From Fasciola hepatica (Eukaryota; Platyhelminthes; Trematoda; Plagiorchiida; Fasciolidae), in the NCBI GenBank assembly GCA_948099385.1, contig CANUEZ040000156.1, forward strand, positions 4,402,001-4,466,000: 64,000 nucleotides of DNA, written 5' to 3'. The position numbers and the translations under genes were made by a program. The notes under the pieces were generated by a model. That model searched no databases and was not told where the DNA came from. It was given only the letters and a program-made list of their open reading frames with translations. How positions within the stretch are numbered: the stretch's first letter is position 1; each line of letters starts with the position of its first letter. Shown here piece after piece: positions 46,700 to 58,996 of the stretch.

Positions 46700-49540
46700 A
46701 GAACTCACGGTCCCTACGTGAGCTTCTTGCTACTTTTGTCCGTAGCTGAGTACGGACCCAGTGATTTTCGATACCACAAGGGATATCCCGACGGCCATCT
46801 AGCAACTCAAGAGACCGCGGTGGGATCAAGTGGAAAGTAATTTGGCATGCGGCTAATCCGCAAGATGTGGTACTCCTTACTACCATAACGTCATGGATAT
46901 GTTTCCAGCGGTTTAACACGCCGACGTGCGTGTCACTGCCTAGCTGAGAAGTTGGCTCATTTTGATATTTCTCTGACTCGAATCCGTCAGAGTTGATCGA
47001 CATCCATCCGTTGACAACGAACTTTTGTTCTCCTAGTAAAACGCACCATGAGGTCAGCGCACATTAGGGCATGACTAGAATCTAAGCTTGTGCTTAAATA
47101 CAACCAACAAGACGGAATGAGTAAGCAAGACAGCGTGTGACTGAGTGCGCATGTGTAACTTGTGATAGCCATGTAGAGTATGTGGGTTGGGTAGCACCCA
47201 GGTCCCAAAACCGAAGTACTGAGTTGTTTTGGGAGGCTCCATCTCCAAAGCCCTTGACCAGAGGCAGCAAGACGAGACCAGGAGATCCCCTCCTTTGGAA
47301 GCCGCTGACCAGAGAGATGATTTATACGCCATTCGGAGTGGATCGAGGGCCTCTAACGCACCCTCGAATTCCAGAAAAGCCGGTGGCCAGCAGTACGGCT
47401 CACACGCCTCTTCCGGGAAACCTTGTCCGACATATATGGAGCACGACAAAGCAGCAGTGGCCTTATTTATTGGCTAACCAAACCCGGCACGTCGCGGTAC
47501 CGCCAACGGATTTGTGTGGAGTTTAGTGTAAGAGAACCCTAGCCAAGCAGGAAACCAACCACATCCTCAACCACCGCCGCTGATCGTCCACGATCGTTTA
47601 TTTGGGGAGTAGCCACCTTATTCGTAGCTAACAACTGGAGTGGCCGTCCTCTTATCCGAGATCTAGAGACGCGCCGGTAGAATTCGGTTATGCTATCCGC
47701 AACCGATGACTCAGTTACGGGCCGACTGAGCGATGTCGTGAGAGCACCCAAATGCAAGAGGAAACAATTTTTTTCGTACGTGTTGACTTCGCATGGGTGA
47801 CGACACCCTCGGACTTAAAAAGCTTCACGGACGCGCCGGCTGTTTACCTTAAATTCGTCAAATATTGTTATCAACAAATTGGACAGCCTGATAAATCGAA
47901 AAGCTATACTGAGGTCTACTGTATGTTGGCTAAACTCAGGTGTCTGTGTTCGACCTGAAGACACGTGAGTCATCGGAGCGCCATGCCTCTGGGTGGCAAA
48001 TCGCCTCATATCTACACTGTGAGTCATAACGTCACGTGAAGGGTAAAAGAGTTCACGTAGACATAATCAGCCACACCCTGTTCATTATTTTCTGCGTTAA
48101 CCAGCCGGGTGATATGTCGATCGATTTGTCGTGTTGCAACAAATAAGTGAACTTGCGACTGCTGATCATGGGCGTGTGATTTGGTTACACTAAAGTGTGG
48201 ACGATAAATGGCTGCCTCGGTACGGACCATACCGTCGACACATTTTCCTGTTTCAATCGCATGCCAGCGAATGTGGCAAATTACGTGTCGATCTGTAGAC
48301 CAGGCAATTACTGCAGAAGCTTGTAGAAATGAAGATTAAATCAGGAAGCCGCCTTAACTAAAACCAAAGCAACTCAGGACAACTGTTTTCCTCAACAGGG
48401 TCTACTACTCCGTGGATGAAGGATTTCTTATTTTTATGTGCATATTTAGATTCGAGGGAACGTTGTTTGGTCATGTGAAAATGCTGATTTGCAGACTGTC
48501 ACAACGTACCGATAGTCAACACTGTCGTTATGGATGAGTCATCTTCAGAACCTCGGTTCAATAGCTCGCGTAGACCAAAAGTAACATCACCGGGCTTCGT
48601 CTGTTGTGTCGCCGCCCCGGCTAACATGCCGCAACTCATTCGCACGTTTTTCGGGGCACAGAGAAACAAGATTGTCCGTGACGGGTGGCTTGTGTTGCAG
48701 TGTCTTATGTAGAGCTGTTGCCGGTGTGGTCGAACATACAAGATAACTGGCTGGTATCAACGTAGGCATACTGCTTGCAAAAGTCCTCCATACAGTTACA
48801 AATACAGAGTATCGTTTGTTCCCACTGTTTTCTCGACTTTGATTGAAATGGCCAATATGAGTACCAAAGTAGCAAACAACAAAAGATGAGTGAACACGGT
48901 CGATGGTCAGTGAAAACTTGGTCCTCATGAATCCTGGTGTGAGGGAATGGGTTGGTACATTGCTAAAAGACAGCTTGGCTCGTTTAGTAGGCAGCACGAT
49001 GGGTTGACGGACAGCCACCACGTTTTTGCCTGTTCTGAAGTAAGGACACGATTGAAGCGATCGGAGCGGACCGAAGGACCAATCAAATGCCAGCTGTCGT
49101 CTGAACTGAATCAACCAAGTGGGCCTGTTATCAGACTAGCCATTAAGAAGAAACGATTACGAACAACACGTGGACCAATATGTGTGCGGGCCTGGATTTA
49201 GCAATGACCACCATGCATCGTATATAAACTGTCGTTTTTGTGCTAATAAGTCGAGATGAACTGAAGCCAGAAGAGTCTTCTCACTAGAGTTAGTGGGACA
49301 GAAAAGAACACTAAGCACGCAATAGGACTGTTTCAAATGTTCAATTGGTAGGGACAATATTATTTTGCCTTGACTGTTTACTATAGTAGCCCCATCGACT
49401 ACGGCATTATTTATGGGATAATGGTGCATTCGGGCAGACCCTGAACCTAAAACCCTTTTGTAGGAGCTCAGAATGCGCCAGAGATATTACTACAAAATGG
49501 AAGGATCGCCAGAGGTATAAACGACAGAACAGCAAGATAT
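46700..49540. other. intron stretch with unassigned repeat-like sequence
   Basis: Left of RasGAP exon 7. Open frames at 47137-47526 and 48587-49114 lack splice or homology support. The GC-rich 47.1-47.8 kb portion looks mobile-element-derived, but I cannot place it. Confidence 0.4.
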
Positions 49541-49551
49541 AACTAACTTAC

Positions 49552-49899
49552 CGAGGAGTCGGACAACAAATCCCGGTCAGTTGCACTCGAATCCTCCAAG
49601 AATGCACCGTGATGAGAATGGCTAGTCAACAGGGTACGATTGAGTCCAGATCCAGCCTGTGGTAGACAGATGGATTGGGTGAGGGAAACAGCACTGTCCA
49701 AATGCTGACCGGACTGGACAAACGATTCAGGCTCAGTGATGGAACGATGCACGTGAAGTGACGGCGAGGAGATAGCGTACAAGAAACGTCGCATCGCGGG
49801 CAGTTGACTCGAAACGAAAGGGTTCATGAATGTCATGTAGACTTCCTTAGAACCGGCGAACAGACTGAAATTAGCCAAGGATTGTATGGTCTTGGCAAC
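49552..49899 (-). CDS. RasGAP exon 7: end of the GAP domain
   Basis: A 348-nt exon in phase 0 at both ends (acceptor ...TATGCCAG, donor GTAAGT). VAKTIQSLANFSLFAGSKE and YMTFMNPFV, then MRRFLYAISSP, match the last GAP helices (LANFxxFGxKEEYMxFMNxFL, MxRFLLEISNP). About 60 Ser-rich residues follow, a spacer not obviously conserved in the family. The 17.2-kb intron that follows downstream (in gene order) is the one packed with retrotransposons. Confidence 0.94.
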
Positions 49900-50351
49900 C
49901 TGGCATAGTCACACAGCCAGTGAAAGAAGAAAATAGAAGGTAAACTATCACAAAAAAATGAATGAATATTACAAAGAACTGCTACTTCATCGGAGTACTC
50001 TGGCCGGATAGAATCATAATCGTCATGAAAACAGTTATACTATAGAATTATTTTCGTAAAACCTTCAAAGAAGTAGTTTTTTTATCGGAAATGAATTTAG
50101 GCGAAAGAAGAAGAAAGACTAAAATGCCACCCAATTTGGAAAAAAACCGAGTGGCTGAAAATAGGTGTGCAATTTCTTAGGGGAAATGACCGGAAGTTAT
50201 GCAGTGATGCCTGAGTGGTTACCTGAATGGACCAGATAGTTTTATTCGTGATGCAAGTACAGACTTCCGAACTGACAAAAATTGGTTTCTGGTGCTATAA
50301 CTGCAATTCGATATATACAACGGTCATCTTGGATTCACAAACTTTCCTTAC

Positions 50352-50574
50352 CAAAGTGAATGCACGTAGCACCCGAGGTTCACTAGGAAATTCGGTGGTC
50401 AAACCGAACAATGAAGGGGACAAGATAGCCGGACATAGGTATCGAAGAAACACACAAGCAGAAATCACGTGTTCGGACAAAGTGGCCTGTTGTAGATCTG
50501 ACGGTTTGGCCAAACTCGGTGGGTAAACGGAGTCCAAATAGTCGCGTACGGCTGAGAAAATCGTGCGCAGTTTT
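50352..50574 (-). CDS. RasGAP exon 6: FLR motif
   Basis: A 223-nt exon (acceptor TTTGTTTTACAG, donor GTAAGG, phase 2 in, phase 0 out). After the join it reads KLRTIFSAVRDYL, then ISACVFLRYLCPAILSPSLF. This is the second RasGAP signature, the FLR-x-x-C-PA-I motif that stabilises the finger loop and contacts Ras. It ends RVLRAFTL, which continues into VAKTIQSLANF in the next exon exactly as in the family (TLIAKVIQNLANF). Confidence 0.95.
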
Positions 50575-50639
50575 CTGTAAAACAAAAGACAAATTGTGAA
50601 TAAGTATTAATGAAAACCAAGATAAAAAACAAGGAGTAC

Positions 50640-50905
50640 TTTTGGACAAATCAGTTACCCAGGACCGGTGTCAAAAATACCGGTAACCACTCACACAGCT
50701 TTCCTCGGAAATACTGGCTCTCGACTAGGAAGCTCGTTGATGGTACCATTTATTTTTTGGTCTTTTTTGTTCGACACATCTAGTGGAAAATGGACTTACA
50801 TTTTCTGCATCTTGAGTTTCACACCCCAAGTCTAAACAGAACCGGCAACCTTCTGCCTAAAGAACAGCTGCTCTACCAGGTGAGCTATCGTGGTTCAGCC
50901 GGTCG
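50640..50905 (-). repeat. tRNA-like SINE
   Basis: Minus strand: GATAGCTCACCTGGTAGAGC (box A, Lys-type tRNA-like), GGCAGAAGGTTGCCGGTTCT (decayed box B), then a 170-base body containing a CACCGGTCCTGGGTAACTG end. Box B is degenerate (TTCTGTTTAGAC), so transcription is doubtful. Confidence 0.55.
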
Positions 50906-51926
50906 GGTGTGAATAATCAACGATACGAGAACTGCTATTCAAATAATGGTCGCGGTTACGGGGTATACCCCTCCCCGGAAGCCGCGATTCTGTGAGCCGC
51001 AGATGATACAAGAAGACCTGATGTGACAAAATGTACCTCGTTTTGGTTTCCGCCGACAATCGGTTATTCGTTGTGTTTACAGACTAATTTGCAAACGTTT
51101 CGTTTTATCCGGTTTGAACAGTCACGCCTACTGCGTGGGCACACACTCGTTGGTATTCGGCCGCGCTTCAGTCCCTGAACTGTTGGTTGACTGATCGATC
51201 CCGCCACTTATCGACTGACCCTGCTTGACCTGAGGCGAATGTACGTCAGCGCATGCATGTAACTCTACTCAGTGAGACTGCTTACGCTCTTTCTCGACTG
51301 CTTGCTTACCAGCTACGACCAGGTATGTGCTTACTCTCGTATAAATAAATGCAGTGCCACCATTACGTGTCCTACTGCTACCTACAACTACAACAGTTTT
51401 GTCGCCAGCTGTGAACTCACACTCACCAGAAGTGATGAAGGTAATACATGTGGATGGAGGCAAGAATACAGACAAAACAAATGAATACCGAACAATCTCG
51501 ACTCTTCGGTGTTTTTCTAACAAAAACGAGACGACTGTTCGAGAAACGAAAATGCGCTCAACTCCCTGAGTGCAAATGTATTCGGATACAGATTACCATA
51601 GAGCCAAGTAGACCTTTTTCAGATTAGATCTTCATAATAGTATTGGGATCTGCAACTGCGTGCACGACTGTAGCCCAGAAACGTTCCGTCATGACCCTGA
51701 AACTTATTTTTACCTCAACCAGTGTTGCTTATCGACAGATAAGGTCCAAACCGGAACTCCCTCTTTGTTCCTCTCAGGTTACAGTTGTTATGAGAAAAAA
51801 CCGGAACGGGGATTGTCCAGAGCGAATTTAGCGGAATTTGTATGAAACCGGAGTGCCGAAAAACAGATAAGCATTTCAGGCAGTAAGTTACAAGTCGCAA
51901 TCATTGAGTTGTCGCCTGTATAAGAT

Positions 51927-51950
51927 CATATATATATATATATATATATA
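51927..51950. repeat. (TA)n microsatellite, short
   Basis: About 12 TA units just before RasGAP exon 5 in the downstream intron. Confidence 0.9.
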
Positions 51951-52027
51951 CAGCTGACAAATGAAGCAAAACTGTGCATCCAAGCAGAGAACAAACCGCC
52001 AACGCGGGGAGAAATGCGGACTCTTAC

Positions 52028-52430
52028 TCTGGGAAGTATGCCTCACTGCTCACAATCCGTTCCCACACAACTTCCACCAGGTGTTTGAGATGTTCTTGAT
52101 TTTGTGCCAACTGACTGGATGACTGCAGCTTTGCCGCGTCTACTTCGCAATCCGGAAACGAGGCTGTGCCGTTGAGAACAACTCCACAAGTTCCACTACC
52201 AACGCCCATCGTGTTGCTGCTCCCGCCGATGCGGGCCTGTTTGGGCGTCTTCCCCGTTTGTGGTTCAGTGGTGCGACCACTGACAACTGAAACAGCACCG
52301 TCACCCGTAATTACAGTTCGTACAAAGTCGGATAACACGTGAGAAAGATAATTCTCCCCTATCAAGCGTAAGTAGATTTCTGTGGCTTTTGTTGCGATAC
52401 TGTTTCCACGCAGAACCATGTTCGGGTCGG
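52028..52430 (-). CDS. RasGAP exon 5: arginine finger and central GAP domain
   Basis: A 403-nt exon (acceptor CTTGTTTTAG, donor GTAAGA). It encodes DPNMVLRGNSIATKATEIY and LIGENYLSHVLSDFV. The Arg of LRGNS (codon 52410-52408) sits at the catalytic arginine-finger position of RasGAPs (FRENTIATK in SynGAP, FRGNSLASK in neurofibromin). The domain should therefore be catalytically competent by this criterion. A Gly/Ser/Thr-rich insertion of roughly 45 residues separates the helix ending FVRTV from the conserved DCEVDAAKL, where vertebrate members have about ten residues. The exon ends YFPE across the phase-2 join, matching 'YCVFPREL'. Confidence 0.95.
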
Positions 52431-52639
52431 CTAAAACAAGGAAGCAAATCGACGTACAAGTTTTTTCAGTGGAAAACAAAAAAATTGCAAGAGGAATAAA
52501 GACTAAGCGTTCGAAAATCGAAGGTGTTAGGGCGTATAATTGGTAAAACATCTCTAAATTGCCTGAGACAATAATTTATCGGATCTGAATTACAAGTATT
52601 TGTTCATTGTTTTTCACTCCCTGTGTAGACATGGAGGCA

Positions 52640-52760
52640 CTGGAAGGGTAGATTACGTAGCCAAAGGGATCCACTGCATTGCCAGAAAAAAAAACCGGCA
52701 CTCGTGATCCTGAGATCTGGAATGGAGACCCAACTGAGGGTTCGAGTAAGTTGTGTGTGG
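52640..52760 (-). repeat. SINE body fragment
   Basis: Minus strand shows GCAATGCAGTGGATCCC and a GGCTACGTAATCTACCC stretch related to the 24.2-24.5 kb SINE body. Confidence 0.4.
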
Positions 52761-53055
52761 TACCGATTCACACAAAAATGAAGCACTGTATTCTACCTAC
52801 ACTTTGAAGTCAAAGATTCACATTCCTTGATCACCACTGGCTGGATCTTTCTTAATTCATCGAATATCCCCATCCGGTGAAAGACTTCTGTGCTATTGAT
52901 CTATTGGTTTCATCATATATGATTGATGCTGTAAAGGTGTGAGTGCCCCAATCCATGCTAATACCTGACATGTTGGGAATGCATATTGTAAACAGAATAC
53001 AAAAAACTGTGAGATTGGTATCAGAACCGTAAAACAAGTGATAGTCACGCACTGA

Positions 53056-53080
53056 AACACACACACACACACACACACAC
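53056..53080. repeat. (CA)n microsatellite
   Basis: About 12 CA units in the intron between RasGAP exons 4 and 5. Confidence 0.9.
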
Positions 53081-53099
53081 CTCACCAGTTTGCACTATG

Positions 53100-54980
53100 A
53101 TTCATCACATTTCTTTACTGTTTTGAAAATTCCTATACACCAAACAATGTCAATTTCTTAATCTATCGGTGATTTGGTCAATGAAAAATATCTGTTCACC
53201 CAGATCGTCTTACCACGCATATTGTTTTCAATGCTTTTAAATATCAGAGTTATTCGTTGCTTTGGTTTATGATTTTCATAGAATCGTGTGTCGTGTGAAC
53301 CGATCATATCACACCCGATGGAGATGAAACGTCTGTTTGTGACCTAAACCTCAAGCTCAATGATTACAAGTCTAAGGAAGAACTGTATCGCATATGGTCG
53401 TGTGGACGGTTGAGTTTTACAAAGTAGGCAATATTTATTATGATTAATATTGCCATTACCATTCATATGTATATAAACCATGTATTTACCAGTTAGTATG
53501 AACGTTCAAAGCAGTCGGACGACCGAAAGACAAACAAACAGTCCGACTAACAGGCTGAGGAACTATCGCGGATCTCCATTAAACCGGTCAAGTCACCCAG
53601 CTTGGTTGTATAAACACTCTCAGTTCAAAGACAATCATTCACGATTATCATGACAATTTATTACACCGAACTGAATGCATAATTTATTAGCTTGCTGTGT
53701 CGAGCTTGAGGTGTGGTTGACGGGCTTGATAAATCTGCATTTGACATGAGTTTCATTACGATACAGATGTCAACGGCAAGCAGTCATAATAACAACCAAC
53801 GCTGATCTCGACACAGTACTTCGTATCTAGATGCACGCTTAACTCAAGAAAGTAAAATTTTCGAAATACTTTTTGCGTCAGTCACCAATCTCACTACAGT
53901 GGTCACCTCCCCTCCCCCTATCCCCGTGGAGCGTACTCTCGAAGGGCGGTCACCTGATCCGCGCGAACACATGATCCCGGTCCCGACTGATTTTACCGCG
54001 GAAACCCCCCAAAGAACGAACACTCCGTCCGGGTGAACACAGCCATCGGGTTGCATACCTACGCAACCATAGAAACCGTCACTTGAAGCTGCGCCAAAGA
54101 AAGTTCCTAGGCCCTTCTGTTGTGGAAATTCCTAAATGTTGCGTCTCGGTATTTATGTGTGAATATCGTAGGCCCTTTAGGTAGTTCACAGGACGTTACT
54201 GTAGTCATTTGACGGTGCCCATGACTATCCGGAAATTCCGCGCATACTGTGCGCGTTGCTATGCACACTGCGTTTGTGTTAGACATCGACACCTGCAGTG
54301 GTGGCTACTGTAAATGCACTTTAAGTGCTTGATCTCAAAATCAACGAGAAAGACGCTCAGCCTTGGTCATAAAGTATAAGTTATTAATTTGAGAAAGAAT
54401 GGAGTTTCTGTGAGGAGCAGTGTATTGCAATTCAGGTGTAGGGAGAATGCAAGTCCACAATCAAAACCGAATACGTCGTTATTGATTTCTGATGAACTTT
54501 TCTAAAAGTTAGCAACTGTCCATTATGTATTGGTAGTTGTAGTAGTTGCTGATCGCGGTGATGGAAATATTCTCTTTATACTCAACTTACAATCGGATTT
54601 GCAGCGCTGAAAGCGTTAGAGTAGGCTCTGATTCAATCTAGGAAATTAGCTCCTCTACTTCATGATCAAAACAAACGTTTGAAACGTCTCCCATTATGAG
54701 TAAAAATAGAGGGCGCCGCATTGTTTCTCATAATACAGGTCATTGCAGTTTTTCTCTCATGCCGAGTGCCTCAGCTACTAAATACCACTCGTCCCCAGCT
54801 TCATACGCGTTCAAGACACGCGAATTGCTATCAGGTGCATGGAATATGCGTTTCACTGTCACATATATATATCCCGCAGTCGACTCAGTGGTCAGACCTC
54901 TTCCACCTGGTAGGCTGTCGCACGTACTGTCGTTCTTGCCAACGAGAATTCGGGTCACTAGCGATGGAAATTATCAACGC
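53100..54980. other. intron sequence, no element recognised
   Basis: No coding signal. A 14-base perfect stem with CTGATGA before it at about 54489-54510 was examined as a hammerhead and rejected. Confidence 0.4.
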
Positions 54981-55079
54981 GATATGAGTGATTATGAGGC
55001 AGAGAGATTTCGCGGACAGATGACAGGTGACCGCTGACAGTTGCACTGCCGTTTGGACAGCAGTGCAACTGGAGCTTCA

Positions 55080-55475
55080 CGTGAAATTAAAAAAGTATAG
55101 TTGGAACCAAGGAACTTCAAGTCAGCGAAAAACCTAGAAGTGTTGCTACAAGAGAAAGCAATGGAGGTGGCTTATAATATGGAGCATAGTGATTTTTGTA
55201 CGAGAAATGGGTGGTTATACAAATTCCAATAATGTCATAATATCAGCTCACGACTATTGGACGGTGATGCGTCAGAATTTTCAAGTGAAGAGTCATCAAA
55301 CTGGCTGGAACGCGTTTCTAAGGTGTGCAAAGATTATGATTCGAAGAACATTTTTAGTTCTGACGAGACTGGTCTTCATCTCAGAGCCGCTCAAACACGC
55401 AGCTTGGTTGTGAAAGGTGGCCCAATCAGCGGCATTCGAAAATACAAGGAAGGAGACAATAAAGCAAGAAGCAGT
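55080..55475 (+). pseudogene. pogo/Tigger-like transposase relic
   Basis: Reading across a frameshift and a stop, the plus strand encodes EKAMEVAYNMEHSDFCTRNG with WLYKF (the CENP-B type DNA-binding helix-turn-helix: 'ALxIAxxMGxxNFKASNGWLxxFKKR') and CHNISS, then VCKDYDSKNIFSSDETGLHL, LVVKGGPISGIRKYKE (start of the DDE domain: 'NADETGLFxxxLPxxTLxxKG'). The first catalytic Asp of the DETGL motif is retained. The rest of the DDE domain is missing. No terminal inverted repeats found. Confidence 0.75.
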
Positions 55476-55659
55476 TAAAAATGGATTTTTCTTCTGGTTT
55501 GTTTCGTGTCTAATTTCATACGGAATAGTACCAATAATCGTGCTTGAAAATTTCGGACCTTTTTCGGGTGCTGACGACTTGGCTTTGTGTTTAAACCATG
55601 TTTTGTGCTATTTTCTGATCGTCCCTTCCAAGAGCAAACATCTCCGAGCACTGTATTCT

Positions 55660-55679
55660 CTCTCTCTCTCTCTCTCTCT

Positions 55680-55735
<56 letters not shown>
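55660..55735. repeat. compound (CT)n(CA)n microsatellite
   Basis: About 20 bases of CT and 55 of CA, 30 bases downstream of the donor of RasGAP exon 4 (minus strand), where it reads as (TG)n(AG)n. Confidence 0.97.
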
Positions 55736-55737
<2 letters not shown>

Positions 55738-55764
55738 TCAGCCAACCTCTACGTGTTTTCTTAC

Positions 55765-56277
55765 CTTGTTTGTGTACCTCGTGCAAAATCAGCGCGATAA
55801 GAAATTGAGGTGCCTGACCAATAGCTTGCTGAAAAGCCACAATCGAACCGGCCAACTCCGCTTTAGCTTTGACACCAAGCCAAGGATCAAGATTGGAGAG
55901 AAAAACTGAGGCATCAAATGAGTCTTCACTGTCCGCTCTTGTCACAGATCTGGAGTTCTCCTGAACAGACGGACTCTGGAACTGGGCCAAATAGTGTTGC
56001 AGGCACGAATAGCTGATCAGTGGTAAGACCAACACACTACGATGTCGTGTCTTGATGCGCAGTTGTATTGACGATGTCGGCGTGGAACCGTTCGCATTGT
56101 TCTGAGTTCCGGATAAGACATTCTTCTGATTTCCTTTGGATTTTCCTTGCATATTTGAACCCGGGATGGACTCTGGGGAACGTTTCGGACGACTGCACAA
56201 ATCGCACAAGGTGGCCGGGTACCAACTTTCCACCTCAGTTGTTTCTTTCATTTTGGTAGCGGGAATAGTCACAGTGG
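55765..56277 (-). CDS. RasGAP exon 4: end of C2 and start of the RasGAP domain
   Basis: A 513-nt exon. The acceptor is a pyrimidine tract ending CGTCCAG and the donor is GTAAGA; both junctions are phase 1. It begins with ATVTIPATKM and EVESWYPA, matching the last C2 strands (VNIPV, EKWYPV). A 50-residue hydrophilic linker follows, then LRIKTRHRSVLVLPLISYS, matching 'IRIKxRxQTxxILPMExY'. The exon then enters the GAP helices with FLSNLDPWLGVKAKAELAGSI and ends in LIALILHEVHKQ, matching 'FLTDLVMSEVDRCG'. The donor lies 30 bases from a long (CA)n(CT)n tract in the intron, which might influence splicing (inference). Confidence 0.93.
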
Positions 56278-56689
56278 CTGGACGGGAAGAGGATAAAGCG
56301 GAATTTGGATAACGGTACAAATTCGACAAATGAGTCACATGGAATTGTAAGTCAAATGTATCTTTCATTGTGATAATAGACAACTTTCTGAGTACAAGTT
56401 GACGATTTTCATTCAGCAGGAATGGTATGATCTCGTCAGTATTGAGCATGAACTGAGTATGTCTCTTCTGACTGTTATCTCACAGCGGGAATCTTAATCG
56501 GAAAGCAAAACAATTAAGAGTATAAAAAAGCTAAGAAAAGTACCATAATTAAAGGTATCAGCCGGAAAATGAAAGTGTATGAATGAAAGAGCTCCACAAG
56601 TCGTGACACCTAGCCATATCCTCCAATGTATTCAACAACTGAGTGAATGGACCTCACATCCTACGTTGCAGAGTTCACTGGTCAGGTTT

Positions 56690-56990
56690 TTCACTCCTTT
56701 ATTCTACGTCAGGTAGGACGCCTCAGACCTTCGGGTTGAGGTTCAAAAGACCCGCCTACCAAATGGCTAGAGACTTTAGGCGACATGGCTAGGTGTCGCG
56801 GTCGAAGGCGAGGTTCCATTCGGGCTGTTTCGTTGTCTTTGAGACTTCCGCTTATTGCTGTTTTCGGCTGTTTTTCACCTTACACCTCTGTTTATTCTGC
56901 CCTCAACCGGACGACGCTACGACATCGCAACGAAAACCAGAGCACAGAAGTGAGTGGTCGGTGGGTGAATGAACTGAACTGAACGGAATT
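56690..56990 (+). repeat. RTE 3' end fragment
   Basis: Second copy of the 10.54-10.96 kb sequence: decayed C-terminus (PPTKWLETLGDMARCRGR-like) followed by CTGTTTATTCTGCCCTCAAC and a GAATGAACTGAACTGAACGG tail. Confidence 0.65.
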
Positions 56991-56999
56991 TTTTCCGTG

Positions 57000-58990
57000 T
57001 CATGGATTGGCCAGCTTTGTTCTTCTTCCAGTCACTACTCGACTCAGCCGGCATTACTCCCTGAGGCACTCTGTCCGGAGACGCACGCAACATATGTCCC
57101 AGCCAGTTCTATACCGTGGTTACGAAGCAAACATCATAGAATGTAAACAGACAGAAAAAATGGAATGACTCTACTTCAGTCATCCGGAGAATTTGGAATC
57201 CAATCCTTTCGCATCTTGAGCATAACCGAATCTAGCAAAATTCCTTCCTACTCTTCCGGAAATCCTTTGCACGTAGTTGAAACCAGTGAATATAGGTAAG
57301 TCTGATGCAAAACACTTAAGGGATGATGAATAACAAATAGTGTTGAAAAAATGGATCAAAAGACTGCAATCTCATTACTGAAAAGCTTATTTTTAGAATC
57401 ACGGTATTCTGACAGTGGAACGAATTTTCACTTGATAGACCTGATTCGAAAAGAGCACGGACATATTGATCAGTACCTTAAATCGATTTATACAACACGG
57501 TTGCATAATAAACATTAATCGCCGATGTCAGTTTCCTAATGTTTATCGGATTGATGGCGGGTTTTTAATCGATACGAATGTTGCATCTTGAAGGTGATGT
57601 ACGGTTTTATTTGCGCATACGATGCCTTGTCTGTGTGGTGTCTAGGTTACCATGAAAAAATTTGCGAGGCACATACATCCCGGTCTATGAATGTGATCAT
57701 CAACAGTGTGAAATTTGTTATCGTGATAAAATTGTCCATCACAATTGTCCCTGATGCCTGAAACGAAGCGAAGCATAAGTTGCTCTTTGTGCCATACATT
57801 GAAAAGAAACAGACCAAGTGCACACGAAGGGTGAGACGTCACTCTGTGCGTAGCTGAGCAGTCCCACCTTCGAGCTATCTGGTACATCCAGAGATTTAGT
57901 GCGAGTGCCTTGCAATCATGCAACTGCGGAACATCTGTGCGAGCTGTCAAAATGAAACACTGATATACCGGGGGATTATTTTGACCGTATCATTTGTAGA
58001 ATAGAACCCGGAGTTGAAATGATTTTTGTAGAGAACATTTCTTTTGAAATACTATGACTCAGTTTTACGATATATTATCTATTGATGGTTTTGGCTAAGT
58101 TGAACAATGTGCTCAGTTAGATTTGGCTGGCGACTTAACAATTGCTCAGGTTTAATCATGACCAAAACCTTGCCATAACACAAAGAGATGCGGGAAGAAT
58201 TATCTTAGTAACAAGCTGCCGCCAACTGATCTAATTTATGAAACTGTAACAAAAGTATTCCATCTCTGACTATCAAATTTGCGTTACCAGTGAGATGACC
58301 CGCCACCATCGGTCAGCTTTGGTGATAGACGGGGTGCCTCGATGTAACCTAAGCCGATAGATACGCCTAACCTAGTGAGGATTATTTTGGCTCTTCGATC
58401 CAAATCTCACAGAATGATATTTACCGATTCTCCCAGATAATGACACTAATCTGCAAGCGTTTCGGTTATCGCTTTCCCAATGGCCCTTGTATTTGTGATT
58501 GTTTATTTCAGTGACCGAGGGGAGCTCACTATTATTGCTAAGGTAGGTGAGCCAGAACTTGGAAATATTAGCACTTGTTATTCGAAGATTATTCTGCTTA
58601 TTTTAATAACGAGTAAGCAAGACCAGAGTACATTCGCTACTATCCATTTAGTTTTAGCACCTGATGCAGAAATCAAACTGCGTGTTCGTGAACTAGTTTT
58701 AACGACTTCCTAAGTACGTCACGTGCTGTGTTAGGCTCAATCCTATTGGTGTGAAATGATCCACCGGTTTCTAAATGTCACTCAACTGAGGATCGTAAAG
58801 ACAAGACATTTCATGAGCTTGATGATAGACTGACCTTGTATGCAAAGCGTGTTGAGATGGTAATCGTCTTTTTTTTAAAAAAAGAAAAACAAAACCTGGA
58901 TATCGAAACGGGTCTCTTGAAATGCCGAATGACCTAGTAGTCTAAGTCCGTTTGATTTCAGTAATTGACACTAGAAATCACAATGTGGAC
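57000..58990. other. intron sequence between RasGAP exons 3 and 4, no gene seen
   Basis: Nothing recognisable; minor open frames at 57642-57950 and 58480-58713 lack support. Confidence 0.4.
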
Positions 58991-58996
58991 ACTCAC

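Noticed and set aside
50830..50900. tRNA(Lys)-like segment considered as a real tRNA gene.
   Set aside because: Box B is degenerate and no acceptor stem can be paired; treated as a SINE head.
54481..54530. CTGATGA followed by a perfect 6-bp stem (ACTTTT/AAAAGT), looked at as a hammerhead.
   Set aside because: The GAAA core is absent (TAGC instead), and no stem I or III forms.
55587..55808. Open frames with Thr-His or Cys-Val runs.
   Set aside because: They are translations of the (CT)n(CA)n microsatellite next to RasGAP exon 4.
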